Origin: CAYVLA01 sp964549615 [NCBI: uncultured Thermococci archaeon]
GTDB lineage: Archaea; CAYQAE01; CAYVLA01
Reading direction: 5' to 3'
Assembly: GCA_964549615.1 (NCBI GenBank)
Contig: CAZJVP010000092.1
Coordinates: 1 to 36,435, forward strand
Length of the DNA: 36,435 nt
Numbering within the stretch: the stretch's first letter is position 1; every line of letters begins with the position of its first letter. The notes below the pieces were generated by a model. The model was given only the letters and a program-made list of their open reading frames with translations. It was not told the DNA's origin and made no database searches. A program made the position numbers and the translations under genes. Shown one piece after another: positions 8,150 to 15,325 of this stretch.

Positions 8150-8530
8150 GCACGGATCCAAGGAGTAGATCCGACCTCGCATCCAACTCATCCTTTGGCA
8201 GGACGGCCGAGAGATCAAGGATTCGACGATCGGCCACTGGGAGCTCTTCGGCATCGTGAGCAACAGTTCCTGTTACCTATCCGAATGGCTTTCCGGCTGA
8301 GTTCATCCGTGCCTCGAACGGGCCATCGGGCGGCAAACCTCGGGAAACAAGCCCGCATCCGGCACGGCCGTCATCGAGGAGCTGGGCCGGGAGCCATCAA
8401 GCGAGGTCTTCAAACAAACTGCGAAGCCCTCACTTTCCGCCTTTGTCCTTGAATACATTTTTCATCGGTTTGGAAGGTAGGATTCGTCTACGAGCTGCCT
8501 TTGGTAGCTGCATCTGCACAACAGTGATTA
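8150..8530 (+). pseudogene. Possible remnant of a family 2 glycosyltransferase
   Basis: One plus-strand frame reads PRIQLILWQDGREIKDSTI, then GHWELFGIVSNSSCYLSEWLSG up to a TGA near 8300. It continues in the same frame as VIEELGREPSSEVF, AKPSLSAFVLEYIFHRFGR up to a TAG near 8480, then in a shifted frame VGFVYELPLVAASAQQ. The layout (QLRLW-type strand, a VHE-like region, a short loop and SEWL helix, a basic KP..AF...Y hydrophobic helix, then GF) resembles the C-terminal half of WaaE/KdtX-like GT2 enzymes of sugar-transfer operons. It precedes the glycosyltransferase operon on the same strand. The match is by eye and weak in places; no catalytic DxD half was found. It could also be chance. Confidence 0.3.
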
Positions 8531-8544
8531 GAGCACTGGAGTCG

Positions 8545-9657
8545 ATGATGCGCTTAGCGTTCTTCACCGAGGTATATCCCCCTCACGTCGGCGGCTGCGA
8601 GACAAGGTTCTCAAGGATAGCTAGGGGGCTGGCATCCCGGGGCAACGAGGTTCATGTGTACACGACGCAGTCTCCTCCGGATTCTCCAGATTATGAGGCG
8701 TCGGATGGGGTTCATGTCCACCGGTTCCACATGCCTGGGACCTACATAGGCGCGTCGGGATCTAGGCCCCCGATGGGCGTCTTGAAGTACTCCGTTGCGT
8801 CAGCCATCAGATCCGGTAGGGATGGGTTTGATCTCTGCTATCTGAGCCAGTGGCCCATGCTGCACACGATCCTCTCCGGTCCCATCTGCTCGGCTGCCCT
8901 TGTCCAGGAGTGGTGCGAGGTCTGGGATAGGACGGTGATTTCCCTTCTGGGCGAAGTTGTGGCATCGCTCTGCAGACATCATGCAGCCGTTTCACGCTTC
9001 ACGAAGAGGAGGGTGATCGAGGTGCTGGGCATTCCTCCCCGGGATGTGCTGGTCATCCCAAACGGGGTTGACTTCTCGGCGTTCTCGGGTCAGCCTTCCC
9101 GCAAGGTGTGGGGAAGGGTTGTCTATGTCGGCAGGCTGGTTCCCCACAAGAACGTGGATATGTTGATTGAGGCCTTTTCCGTTGCTAGGGCGCTGCTCGG
9201 GGATGGGTTGGAGCTTCACATAGTGGGATGCGGTCCTCTGGCGGACAGGTTGCGGTTCGTCGCCAACCGGACCCCTGGGTGTCTTTTCCACGGGTACCTC
9301 CCCGACGCGGAGATGAGGAGGGTCCTTGAGAGTTCTTGGATATTCGTCTCACCTAGCGAGAGGGAAGGCTCGGGCATCACGATCCTAGAGGCGATGGCTG
9401 CCGGCACGCCCGTGCTCGTCCCGGATTTCAGGGACAACGCCGCCAGGGAGCTTGTGGATGGATGCAACGGGGTCGTCTTCAAGCCCCCCGATTCCAGGGC
9501 TCTGGCTGACGCCATGGTGGGCCTGTACAGGGATGAGGATGGGTGGCGTGGGATGAGTAAGCGTTGCAGGGTTGTCGCCAGGAGCTTCGACTGGGACAGG
9601 ATTGTGAGGGAGGCCGAGATCGGCCTTGCCGGGATCGTCGAGGACAGTCGTGGCTGA
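8545..9657 (+). CDS. Glycosyltransferase family 4
   Basis: 370 residues if started at ATG 8545 (ATG 8548 is equally possible); upstream codons do not look like the family. The N-terminal Rossmann half begins MRLAFFTEVYPPHVGG and RIARGLASRGNEVHVYTT, the classic GT4 donor-independent start with the Gly-rich acceptor loop. The C-terminal half has VIPNGVDF, VYVGRLVPHKNVDMLIEAF, LHIVGCGPL and the donor-binding E-x7-E region SEREGSGITILEAMAAGTPV. GT4 enzymes transfer a sugar from a nucleotide sugar with retention of configuration, here probably onto a lipid-linked or surface glycan at the cytosolic face of the membrane. It is the first intact gene of a plus-strand glycan operon; the next gene starts 33 bases on. 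Sugar and acceptor are unknown. Confidence 0.93.
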   Translation: MMRLAFFTEVYPPHVGGCETRFSRIARGLASRGNEVHVYTTQSPPDSPDYEASDGVHVHRFHMPGTYIGASGSRPPMGVLKYSVASAIRSGRDGFDLCYLSQWPMLHTILSGPICSAALVQEWCEVWDRTVISLLGEVVASLCRHHAAVSRFTKRRVIEVLGIPPRDVLVIPNGVDFSAFSGQPSRKVWGRVVYVGRLVPHKNVDMLIEAFSVARALLGDGLELHIVGCGPLADRLRFVANRTPGCLFHGYLPDAEMRRVLESSWIFVSPSEREGSGITILEAMAAGTPVLVPDFRDNAARELVDGCNGVVFKPPDSRALADAMVGLYRDEDGWRGMSKRCRVVARSFDWDRIVREAEIGLAGIVEDSRG

Positions 9658-9690
9658 GATGGTGCTGGGATTCTCGCCGCCGGGGCCCAG

Positions 9691-10914
9691 ATGCCGGGTG
9701 TTGGGAGTTTGAGGATCGTCCACGTCTACGATGGTCACGAGGCCGTGCTTCCGGGGGAGGGATCGGTTCCCACGGTTGTGTATAACCTTGCCAAGTCCTG
9801 CGCGATGCTGGGCCATGACGTGACCGTTCTGGAGCGGAGGCAGAGCTCGGGTCAGGAAGCGTCGGAGTATAGGGACGGCATCAGATTCCTCCGCATTGGG
9901 TCGAGGCCTCTGGCCGGCGTCCCGTACAGCGAGGTTCGATCCTTTCCGGGGATTGCGAGGCTTGCAGTGGACAGGGCCATCCTCGCCGCAAGGTTCGCTA
10001 GAGCCCTGAGGCGGGAGGAGTTCGACATCGTGCACGTTCATCTTCCCTTTGCCGCGAATCTGCTGGTCTTGCTCGATCCCCGTGTCAGGCGTAGGCTGGT
10101 CTACACTGCGCATCTCGGGGAGGTTGAGTTGAGGCTTGGTTTGGGGAAATCCAGGCGCTTATTGGGCATCGTGTCGCCTGATCTGTTTCTGATGAGGCGT
10201 GCCGCAAGGATCGTTGTGCTCAACAAGGATGTGAAGAGGATGGTCTCTTCGGGGGGGAGGATCAAGAATATAGGGGACATCCTAGTAGTTCCGAACGGGG
10301 TGGAAGAGGTGCCGAATGCGGCCAGCGAGCAGGACACGGTGGAGAGCAGGGGCGGTGTGCTGACCGTACTGTCGGTGGGCACGATCACCCCGAGAAAGGG
10401 TGGCGAAGCTCTTGTGGAGGCCGCAGACATGGTAGTCAATGAAGGGGGACGTCGGGACGTGCTGTTCGTGTTGGCCGGGAACCGGGATCTGGATCGACCG
10501 TACGCGGAGCGCATCATGAGCCTCGTGAGGACGCTGGCGCTGGGCGGCAACGTGGTCCTCCCCGGATACCTCGACCGCCAAGAGCTGTCGCGCCTTCTCT
10601 CGGTCTGCGACATCTTCGTCTCCGCAAGCTTTCAGGAAGGCGATCCTGTTGCGTTGAAGGAGGCTCTTGCAAGGGGAAAGAGTCTTGTGGGCACTAGGAT
10701 CGGGGGAATCGTGCCCCAGATAATAGACGGGTGGAACGGCTTCCTCGCCGAACCAGGGGACAGTACCGGTCTGGCGGCAGCAATAACCCATCTCCTGGAG
10801 AACCCCGGGGAGAGGAGGGTCATGGGCAGGAGAAGCCACAAGCTTGCCTCCACCTTCCGGTGGGAGAGGATCGGAAAGAGATACGTCACGATCTATCAGG
10901 GCGTGGTTGGATGA
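9691..10914 (+). CDS. Glycosyltransferase family 4
   Basis: 407 residues from ATG 9691. The N-terminal domain reads LRIVHVYDGHEAVLPGEG, VVYNLAKSCAMLGHDVTVL and FDIVHVHLPFAANLL. The C-terminal domain reads VVPNGVEEV, VLSVGTITPRKGGEALVEA, FVLAGNRDLD, VVLPGYLDRQELSRLLSVCDIFVSAS and FQEGDPVALKEALARGKSLVG, which occupies the GT4 E-x7-E nucleotide-sugar site. It should be a retaining, soluble or membrane-associated transferase acting after or before its neighbour in building one glycan. Its TGA (10912-10914) overlaps the ATG of the methyltransferase (ATGA), so the two are translationally coupled. Donor specificity cannot be read from the sequence. Confidence 0.93.
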   Translation: MPGVGSLRIVHVYDGHEAVLPGEGSVPTVVYNLAKSCAMLGHDVTVLERRQSSGQEASEYRDGIRFLRIGSRPLAGVPYSEVRSFPGIARLAVDRAILAARFARALRREEFDIVHVHLPFAANLLVLLDPRVRRRLVYTAHLGEVELRLGLGKSRRLLGIVSPDLFLMRRAARIVVLNKDVKRMVSSGGRIKNIGDILVVPNGVEEVPNAASEQDTVESRGGVLTVLSVGTITPRKGGEALVEAADMVVNEGGRRDVLFVLAGNRDLDRPYAERIMSLVRTLALGGNVVLPGYLDRQELSRLLSVCDIFVSASFQEGDPVALKEALARGKSLVGTRIGGIVPQIIDGWNGFLAEPGDSTGLAAAITHLLENPGERRVMGRRSHKLASTFRWERIGKRYVTIYQGVVG

Positions 10915-11801
10915 GCAATGGCGCCGAAGGCCGGAGAGCCGATCGTAAGCAGGGCGGAGGCGGGAAGGCAGGTCCAGCAAGCCTAGTCGGTGAGGTTGCA
11001 GGAAAAAAGGGCGGCAGCCGCGGATACCGGGCTTCTGGGGACAGGTTCATGGGGCTGACTCCTGGGTCCGCTGATGACACGGGCCACAGGCTAGGAGCCG
11101 TCCTCGAGATCTTCTCCTCCTATCGATTCAATAGGGTCCTCGATCTGGGCTGCGGGGACGGCAACTTCTCTGCACTGTTGAGGGATGCCTGCTGTGCCTC
11201 GGAGATCTACGGGATCGATGCCTCAGAGAAAGGGGTGGAGCTGGCACGGGCAAGGGGAGTTGACGCCTTATGTCTTGATATCGATCATGCGGACCTTCCC
11301 TTCGAGGAGGGTTTCTTCGACGCCGTCTTCGTGGGGGAGACGATCGAGCACCTGTTTGACCCCGACCACATGCTCGACGAGGTTCACAGGGTCCTTGTGC
11401 CCCAGGGCATCCTGGTTCTGACCACGCCGAACCTGGCGTCGATCCATAACCGGTTGGCATTATTGCTCGGGTTTCAGCCCTTCCCCACCAACGTCAGTCT
11501 GAGGCATTCGATCGGGCACATGGTGGAGGCCGAGGGAGATCCCGTGCCGTGTTCCGACCATCTGAGGGTCTTCACGCTGGGATCGTTGAAGGCTATGATC
11601 AGGCTTCACGGCTTCGACATACTTTCGATTAGAGGCTCGACCGCGGCTCGAGGGCCGATTCATCGCGAAGGGCTGCTCTGGAGGATCGTTGCCCGGGCTG
11701 CCTGGGCGATGGATCGAATCATCTCGATGTATCCGCCGCTGAGCTTCAGAGTTATAGTCACGGCTAGGAAGGTGAGCGACTCGGCGGGTGCTGCGACTTG
11801 A
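10911..11801 (+). CDS. Class I SAM-dependent methyltransferase
   Basis: 296 residues from ATG 10911, chosen because it overlaps the previous stop; the longer upstream frame lies inside the glycosyltransferase. A basic, Gly-rich leader of about 50 residues precedes the domain. Motif I VLDLGCGDGNFSALL binds SAM. The acidic loop IYGIDASEKGVELAR, DALCLDIDHADLPFEEGFFD and ETIEHLFDPDHMLDEVHRVL, PQGILVLTTPN follow in the order of the Methyltransf_11/23 group. The C-terminal HNRLALLLGFQPFPTN and later Arg-rich helices are typical of methyltransferases found in sugar operons, so methylation of a glycan hydroxyl or a lipid-linked sugar is the likely role (inference from context). Its stop overlaps the TTG start of the next gene. 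Confidence 0.9.
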   Translation: MSNGAEGRRADRKQGGGGKAGPASLVGEVAGKKGGSRGYRASGDRFMGLTPGSADDTGHRLGAVLEIFSSYRFNRVLDLGCGDGNFSALLRDACCASEIYGIDASEKGVELARARGVDALCLDIDHADLPFEEGFFDAVFVGETIEHLFDPDHMLDEVHRVLVPQGILVLTTPNLASIHNRLALLLGFQPFPTNVSLRHSIGHMVEAEGDPVPCSDHLRVFTLGSLKAMIRLHGFDILSIRGSTAARGPIHREGLLWRIVARAAWAMDRIISMYPPLSFRVIVTARKVSDSAGAAT

Positions 11802-14044
11802 ACGGGCTGGGGAGGGCGCTAACCCGCCCCCGCTGGGCAGGGACGAGACATGGAGGCATCCCAAGGCTGCCGAGAGATTCATGCCCGCAGCGGATATGGG
11901 ACTGGTTGGCCCTAGTAGTGTTGCTGGCGTTGATCTTTGGCGCAAGGCTCATGGTGCTGAATCGGCATCCATATCCCCCTAGCGAGGATCTCGGCGGCGA
12001 CCTGGTCGTCCTCGACGCGATGCTTTCCCGGGATCCGGTTCGGCCTGATTACAGGTTCCATTCCCCTCCCCTTTATCATCTACTGGTTGTGTGGACGTTC
12101 AACAGGGTGCTGTCGGTATTCGACGCCGCGAAGGTCTACACCGCGCTTGTGCCGACTTTGATGGGGGTTCCCTTCTTTCTGCTTGTCGGCTCGTTTGTAG
12201 GCGGAAGACGTGCTGCCTTGGTGGCCACCGGGTTGTTCACCTTCTCCGAGGCCTTCAACGAGATGATTGCATGGGGCGGGGTTCTCAACACACTGGGGAT
12301 GATCTTCATGATCTTCTTCTCCCTCTTCCTCCTGCGAATCCTCAAAGGCGGCGGGATGCGGGACGGCCTATTAGCCGGGGTCTTCGCATCCCTGACAGCG
12401 GGGACCCATCACCTAACCGCGGTGTATCTCGGCTTTGTGTTCCTGCTGGCTCTGCTTATCATGATCGTTTTGGCGCGGAAAGATGTGAAGGGTAGGTTGA
12501 TCCCACTTTCCCTCGTGGTACTGGTTGGCGGGTTGGCGAGCCTCCCGTATGCGGATGTCTATCTCTGGGGAATGCGGAACACGGTGAACGTGGGCGCCAG
12601 CGCCCAGGATGTCTTGCTCTTCTCGTCACGTCTTCCCCAGGTGATCGGGAATTTGGCGAGGGGAATGCCCACCTTTGCGGTGTTCGTTGCTCTGGGCCTG
12701 GTCTCCCTAGTGTACTTCTTTTCGACCTGCAGAGAGAGATGCGTTCTTGCCGTCGAGTTGTCCCTTATCTTGGCCGTGTTTGCACTCCTTCTCATGCTTA
12801 AGCCGGACACCATGATTCGCGCATCCTATTTTGCCCCGCTGCCCATATTCCTAGCCATCGGGTTCTTCTTCAGCGCAGCGCTCAGATGGGCAGCGAGAGG
12901 CAGGCTTGGTTGCCTGGGTGGGGTTGAGCGTTCTCTTGCCTCGGTGATGGCAGCTCTACTCGTAGCTTTGCCGGTCGGCCTGCTTTCATATGGATCGTAT
13001 AGGCGGTTAGCAACGGCAGTGGACTACTATCAGATACTCAACGACGACGTTGTGGAGGCGCTTGACTGGCTGGCCGAGAACACGGAATCGGATGCCGTCG
13101 TTTACACCAACTATAACGGGCTGAAGTCTTGGATCGAGGGCTACGGCAGGCGTCTGTGCCTCGATTCTAGGCCTCTGGACTACTTGGTGACGAGGGCTGA
13201 ATGGCTGGAGACGGCAGATGCAAACCGGCTCGCGTTGGGCAACTATGGCTTGGAGTCCGAGCGTCTGGCGGTCGCGGATCACTTCCCCTCGGGTTATGAC
13301 AATCCCGGGATCCATCTGAAGATTCCCGGTTACAGCGTTCCCGTGATCTATCTCTACGACGAGTTGCAGACCGCCCAGTTCAGCAAAGTTGGCCACGAGG
13401 AGGAGTTTGTGACCAACCTGCTCTCTGCCCAGGCCAAGCACGCCCAGGAGTGCGCTCCCAACGAACACGGCCTGTCGAGAAGATTCGAATACGGCTGGGA
13501 TTTCGGGGCAGCCAGCAGGGTTGTTGGGGTTGAGGACACTGCTGTGAACGTCCTCTATGAGGTCCATTTCCTCGACAGTAAGGTACGGCTATTCAACCTC
13601 ACGGCCAGCTTCTACCCCGGAGTGGAGGTCTCCGACGTCCGTTTCGACGGGCAGAGCTCGTTCGCCAGCGGCTCGTCCGGTGGGTGGAGGTTTTGGATGG
13701 AGCTGGTTCCTGTCCATGATGAGGGAGTGCCACTTGAGATCGGATATGATTATCATCGTCGTGCCCTAGCTTTTTGCTTCAAACCAGCCTCGAGTTCTTT
13801 CCGGGTCGGCGTACGCCTGACGCTGGGCATTGACCCGGAGGTTGCGGGCTTCACCGAGCCTGCGTCGCTGTGCTGGGATATGTACAAGCTCGTCGATGCC
13901 CTGGGGATCAGCCATATCGTCTTGGACAAGAACCGCTACGCGGAGTTCATCAGGTTCACCAACAACTATCCGGACTTCTCGCACCGGGTCTTCGAGAACG
14001 ATAGGATGCTTGTGCTGGAGATCTCCCGAAAGGCTGGCGGTTGA
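11798..14044 (+). CDS. Large polytopic membrane protein, probable GT-C-type glycosyltransferase or glycan transfer protein
   Basis: 748 residues from TTG 11798, which overlaps the methyltransferase TGA (TTGA). After a ~30-residue basic leader there are roughly ten membrane segments up to residue ~410 (for example LALVVLLALIFGARLMV, LVPTLMGVPFFLLVGSF, FVFLLALLIMIVL, VFVALGLVSLVYFF). The first external loop carries PPSEDLGGD, an acidic pair where GT-C enzymes place their metal/catalytic residues. The ~330-residue C-terminal part is soluble, presumably outside the membrane, and ends FSHRVFENDRMLVLEIS, a closing pattern common in archaeal GT-C-like and oligosaccharyltransferase-like proteins. Position at the end of the glycan operon suggests it adds a polyprenyl-linked sugar or moves the finished glycan. 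GT-C membership is an inference; no WWDYG motif of AglB/Stt3 is visible. Confidence 0.75.
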   Translation: MNGLGRALTRPRWAGTRHGGIPRLPRDSCPQRIWDWLALVVLLALIFGARLMVLNRHPYPPSEDLGGDLVVLDAMLSRDPVRPDYRFHSPPLYHLLVVWTFNRVLSVFDAAKVYTALVPTLMGVPFFLLVGSFVGGRRAALVATGLFTFSEAFNEMIAWGGVLNTLGMIFMIFFSLFLLRILKGGGMRDGLLAGVFASLTAGTHHLTAVYLGFVFLLALLIMIVLARKDVKGRLIPLSLVVLVGGLASLPYADVYLWGMRNTVNVGASAQDVLLFSSRLPQVIGNLARGMPTFAVFVALGLVSLVYFFSTCRERCVLAVELSLILAVFALLLMLKPDTMIRASYFAPLPIFLAIGFFFSAALRWAARGRLGCLGGVERSLASVMAALLVALPVGLLSYGSYRRLATAVDYYQILNDDVVEALDWLAENTESDAVVYTNYNGLKSWIEGYGRRLCLDSRPLDYLVTRAEWLETADANRLALGNYGLESERLAVADHFPSGYDNPGIHLKIPGYSVPVIYLYDELQTAQFSKVGHEEEFVTNLLSAQAKHAQECAPNEHGLSRRFEYGWDFGAASRVVGVEDTAVNVLYEVHFLDSKVRLFNLTASFYPGVEVSDVRFDGQSSFASGSSGGWRFWMELVPVHDEGVPLEIGYDYHRRALAFCFKPASSSFRVGVRLTLGIDPEVAGFTEPASLCWDMYKLVDALGISHIVLDKNRYAEFIRFTNNYPDFSHRVFENDRMLVLEISRKAGG

Positions 14045-14091
14045 GGCGGATGGCGCTGCTCCGCCTCGGGGACGTGGATGCTCTTAGAGCC

Positions 14092-14625
14092 CTACTGTCC
14101 AGCTGCGCATCGGTTGTAGAGATCCATGAATCTGTCGCGGTCCGTTCTTACCAGGTCGTATTCGGATAGCCATTTGTCTCTGTCCGCCCGCATGTTCTCG
14201 TATTCCGATAGCCATTTGTCTCGATCGTCTCGCATATTTTCGTATTCCGACAGCCATTTGTCCCTGTCCGCCCGCATGTTCTCGTACAGCAGCATCCACC
14301 TGTCCCGCTCAGCCTTGGCCTGCTCGTAGTTGGCGATCCAGGCGTCGCGCTCGGCCTGGGCAACAGCGAGGCTTTGGAGCGAGCGGTTACGGAGTTCCTC
14401 CATCTCGCCTCTGAGCTGGTAGTACTGCTGCTTCCACGTCGACGCGCTACCGTTAAACATGCTGAGATAGCCGGCCTCGCTGGTCATGAAGATGGTCAAT
14501 GCCCCGAGGAGCAGGGCCGCGATCATCGCTATCAGCATCGGTGCCCTGCTCGGGCGTTCCTCGTCCCGCGAGCCTCTTGGTGGACGGGCCACGGTAGGAA
14601 CCTCCGGCCCTTGTCGTGCCTCCAC
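14092..14625 (-). CDS. Membrane-anchored coiled-coil protein with 14-residue repeats
   Basis: 177 residues from GTG 14623-14625; GGTGA about 8 bases upstream and a TATA box near 14660 support this start. A ~35-residue polar, Pro/Arg-rich cytosolic tail is followed by one membrane segment (MLIAMIAALLLGALTIFM), a short linker and a long charged helix. From about residue 100 the helix is built of five tandem 14-residue units of the type YENMRADRDKWLSE, i.e. two heptads each, closing with YNRCAAGQ. A single Cys near the end could crosslink dimers. Orientation is not certain; the positive N-tail predicts the coil outside. It may be a cell-envelope spacer or a scaffold for the adjacent, convergently oriented glycan operon. 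No family is recognised. Confidence 0.82.
   Translation of the reverse strand: MEARQGPEVPTVARPPRGSRDEERPSRAPMLIAMIAALLLGALTIFMTSEAGYLSMFNGSASTWKQQYYQLRGEMEELRNRSLQSLAVAQAERDAWIANYEQAKAERDRWMLLYENMRADRDKWLSEYENMRDDRDKWLSEYENMRADRDKWLSEYDLVRTDRDRFMDLYNRCAAGQ
14116..14325 (-). repeat. Five tandem 42-bp units inside the coiled-coil gene
   Basis: Units begin with GTA at 14116, 14158, 14200, 14242 and 14284. The three central ones (14158-14283) are nearly identical in DNA; the outer two have diverged. Near-identity suggests recent expansion by slippage or unequal exchange in whole 14-codon steps. Confidence 0.85.
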
Positions 14626-14658
14626 TATTTCACCCCTGGGGCTATGGGGAATGCCGGA

Positions 14659-14667
14659 ATTATAAAG
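14659..14667 (-). promoter_or_regulatory. TATA box of the coiled-coil gene
   Basis: Read on the minus strand, CTTTATAAT lies 34-42 bases before the GTG start at 14625. This predicts a very short leader. Confidence 0.6.
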
Positions 14668-14853
14668 GGTTCCGTGCGCGACCCCGGTGGGGACGCGATC
14701 TCCGGGTGGGTGTTGGTAGCCAGAGCCCTAGACGCCGTGGCACTTGCTTCGTGGCGCTATTCTGAAGGAATCGGGGTAGATCGGAATACCATCTGGGATG
14801 TGTGCCGAGGACTTTGGATCTTTCCCTTGTCGCTCGTACTTTTCCGTCTATGG

Positions 14854-14865
14854 CTTCCAAGGGGG
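14854..14865 (+). repeat. Target-site duplication, left copy
   Basis: CTTCCAAGGGGG immediately outside the left end of the insertion sequence. The same 12 bases recur at 16711-16722 outside the right end. Confidence 0.85.
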
Positions 14866-14866
14866 C

Positions 14867-14888
14867 GATGCAGATTGGTTGGTTGTTG
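14867..14888 (+). repeat. Left terminal inverted repeat of the insertion sequence
   Basis: GATGCAGATT-GGT-TGGTTGTTG. It matches the complement of 16687-16708 except for the central three bases. Confidence 0.85.
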
Positions 14889-14910
14889 GTCTGGGGGAGG
14901 AACCGAAAGA

Positions 14911-14937
14911 TATTTATACGTTACTGTAGTAACGTAT
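14911..14937 (+). promoter_or_regulatory. Insertion-sequence promoter overlapped by a 9-bp-arm palindrome
   Basis: The TATA box TATTTATA (14911-14918) runs directly into ATACGTTAC-TGTA-GTAACGTAT (14916-14937), a perfect palindrome with 9-bp arms. Only four bases separate it from the ATG at 14942. A protein bound here would cover the TATA box and start site, so autorepression, perhaps by the small first gene, is likely (inference). Confidence 0.7.
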
Positions 14938-14941
14938 TGTG

Positions 14942-15325
14942 ATGGGTGGCACACTTGAAGGAGAACTCATAGTGTTCTCAGCCAACAAGATGCCCAAGAC
15001 CGAACAGGTCAAGCTCAGCAAACGGCTCTACGGATACAGGGACCGATCACAACGATCCAAGTACCTCTACGACAGGGAAGGGCTGCTGAACAGGATACCC
15101 CACATAATCCCGCTCGGGAGAAAGGCCATCCTGGTCACCAGGGCGGAGGACGCCCAAACCATCATCCAGCTCCTACAGGAGTACGGTGCCCAGATCTATG
15201 CCCGGGCCATCAAACTGGACGAAGAGGACCTCAAGATCCTGTGCAGAGACCTGGAACATCCCCGGGGCCGGGATGGTGGGGAGAGCGGTTTGGATGAGGA
15301 GGCCCAGACCCAAGACGATCAGTAG
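14942..15325 (+). CDS. Insertion-sequence accessory protein (first gene)
   Basis: 127 residues from ATG 14942; the GTG just before it lies against the palindrome. The protein begins GGTLEGELIVFSANKMP and KLSKRLYGYRDRSQRSKYLY, continues LLNRIPHIIPLGRKAILVT and AEDAQTIIQLLQEYGAQIYAR, and ends in an acidic, hydrophilic tail. I recognise this layout (KLYGY.D.S..SKY.Y...G.L..IP, then a ..V..EDA..I...L..Y.A.) from small proteins encoded beside archaeal ISA1214-type transposases. Their function is not known to me; DNA binding at the element's own promoter or ends is plausible given the palindrome. It overlaps the transposase start by 32 bases, so translation is coupled. Confidence 0.8.
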   Translation: MGGTLEGELIVFSANKMPKTEQVKLSKRLYGYRDRSQRSKYLYDREGLLNRIPHIIPLGRKAILVTRAEDAQTIIQLLQEYGAQIYARAIKLDEEDLKILCRDLEHPRGRDGGESGLDEEAQTQDDQ

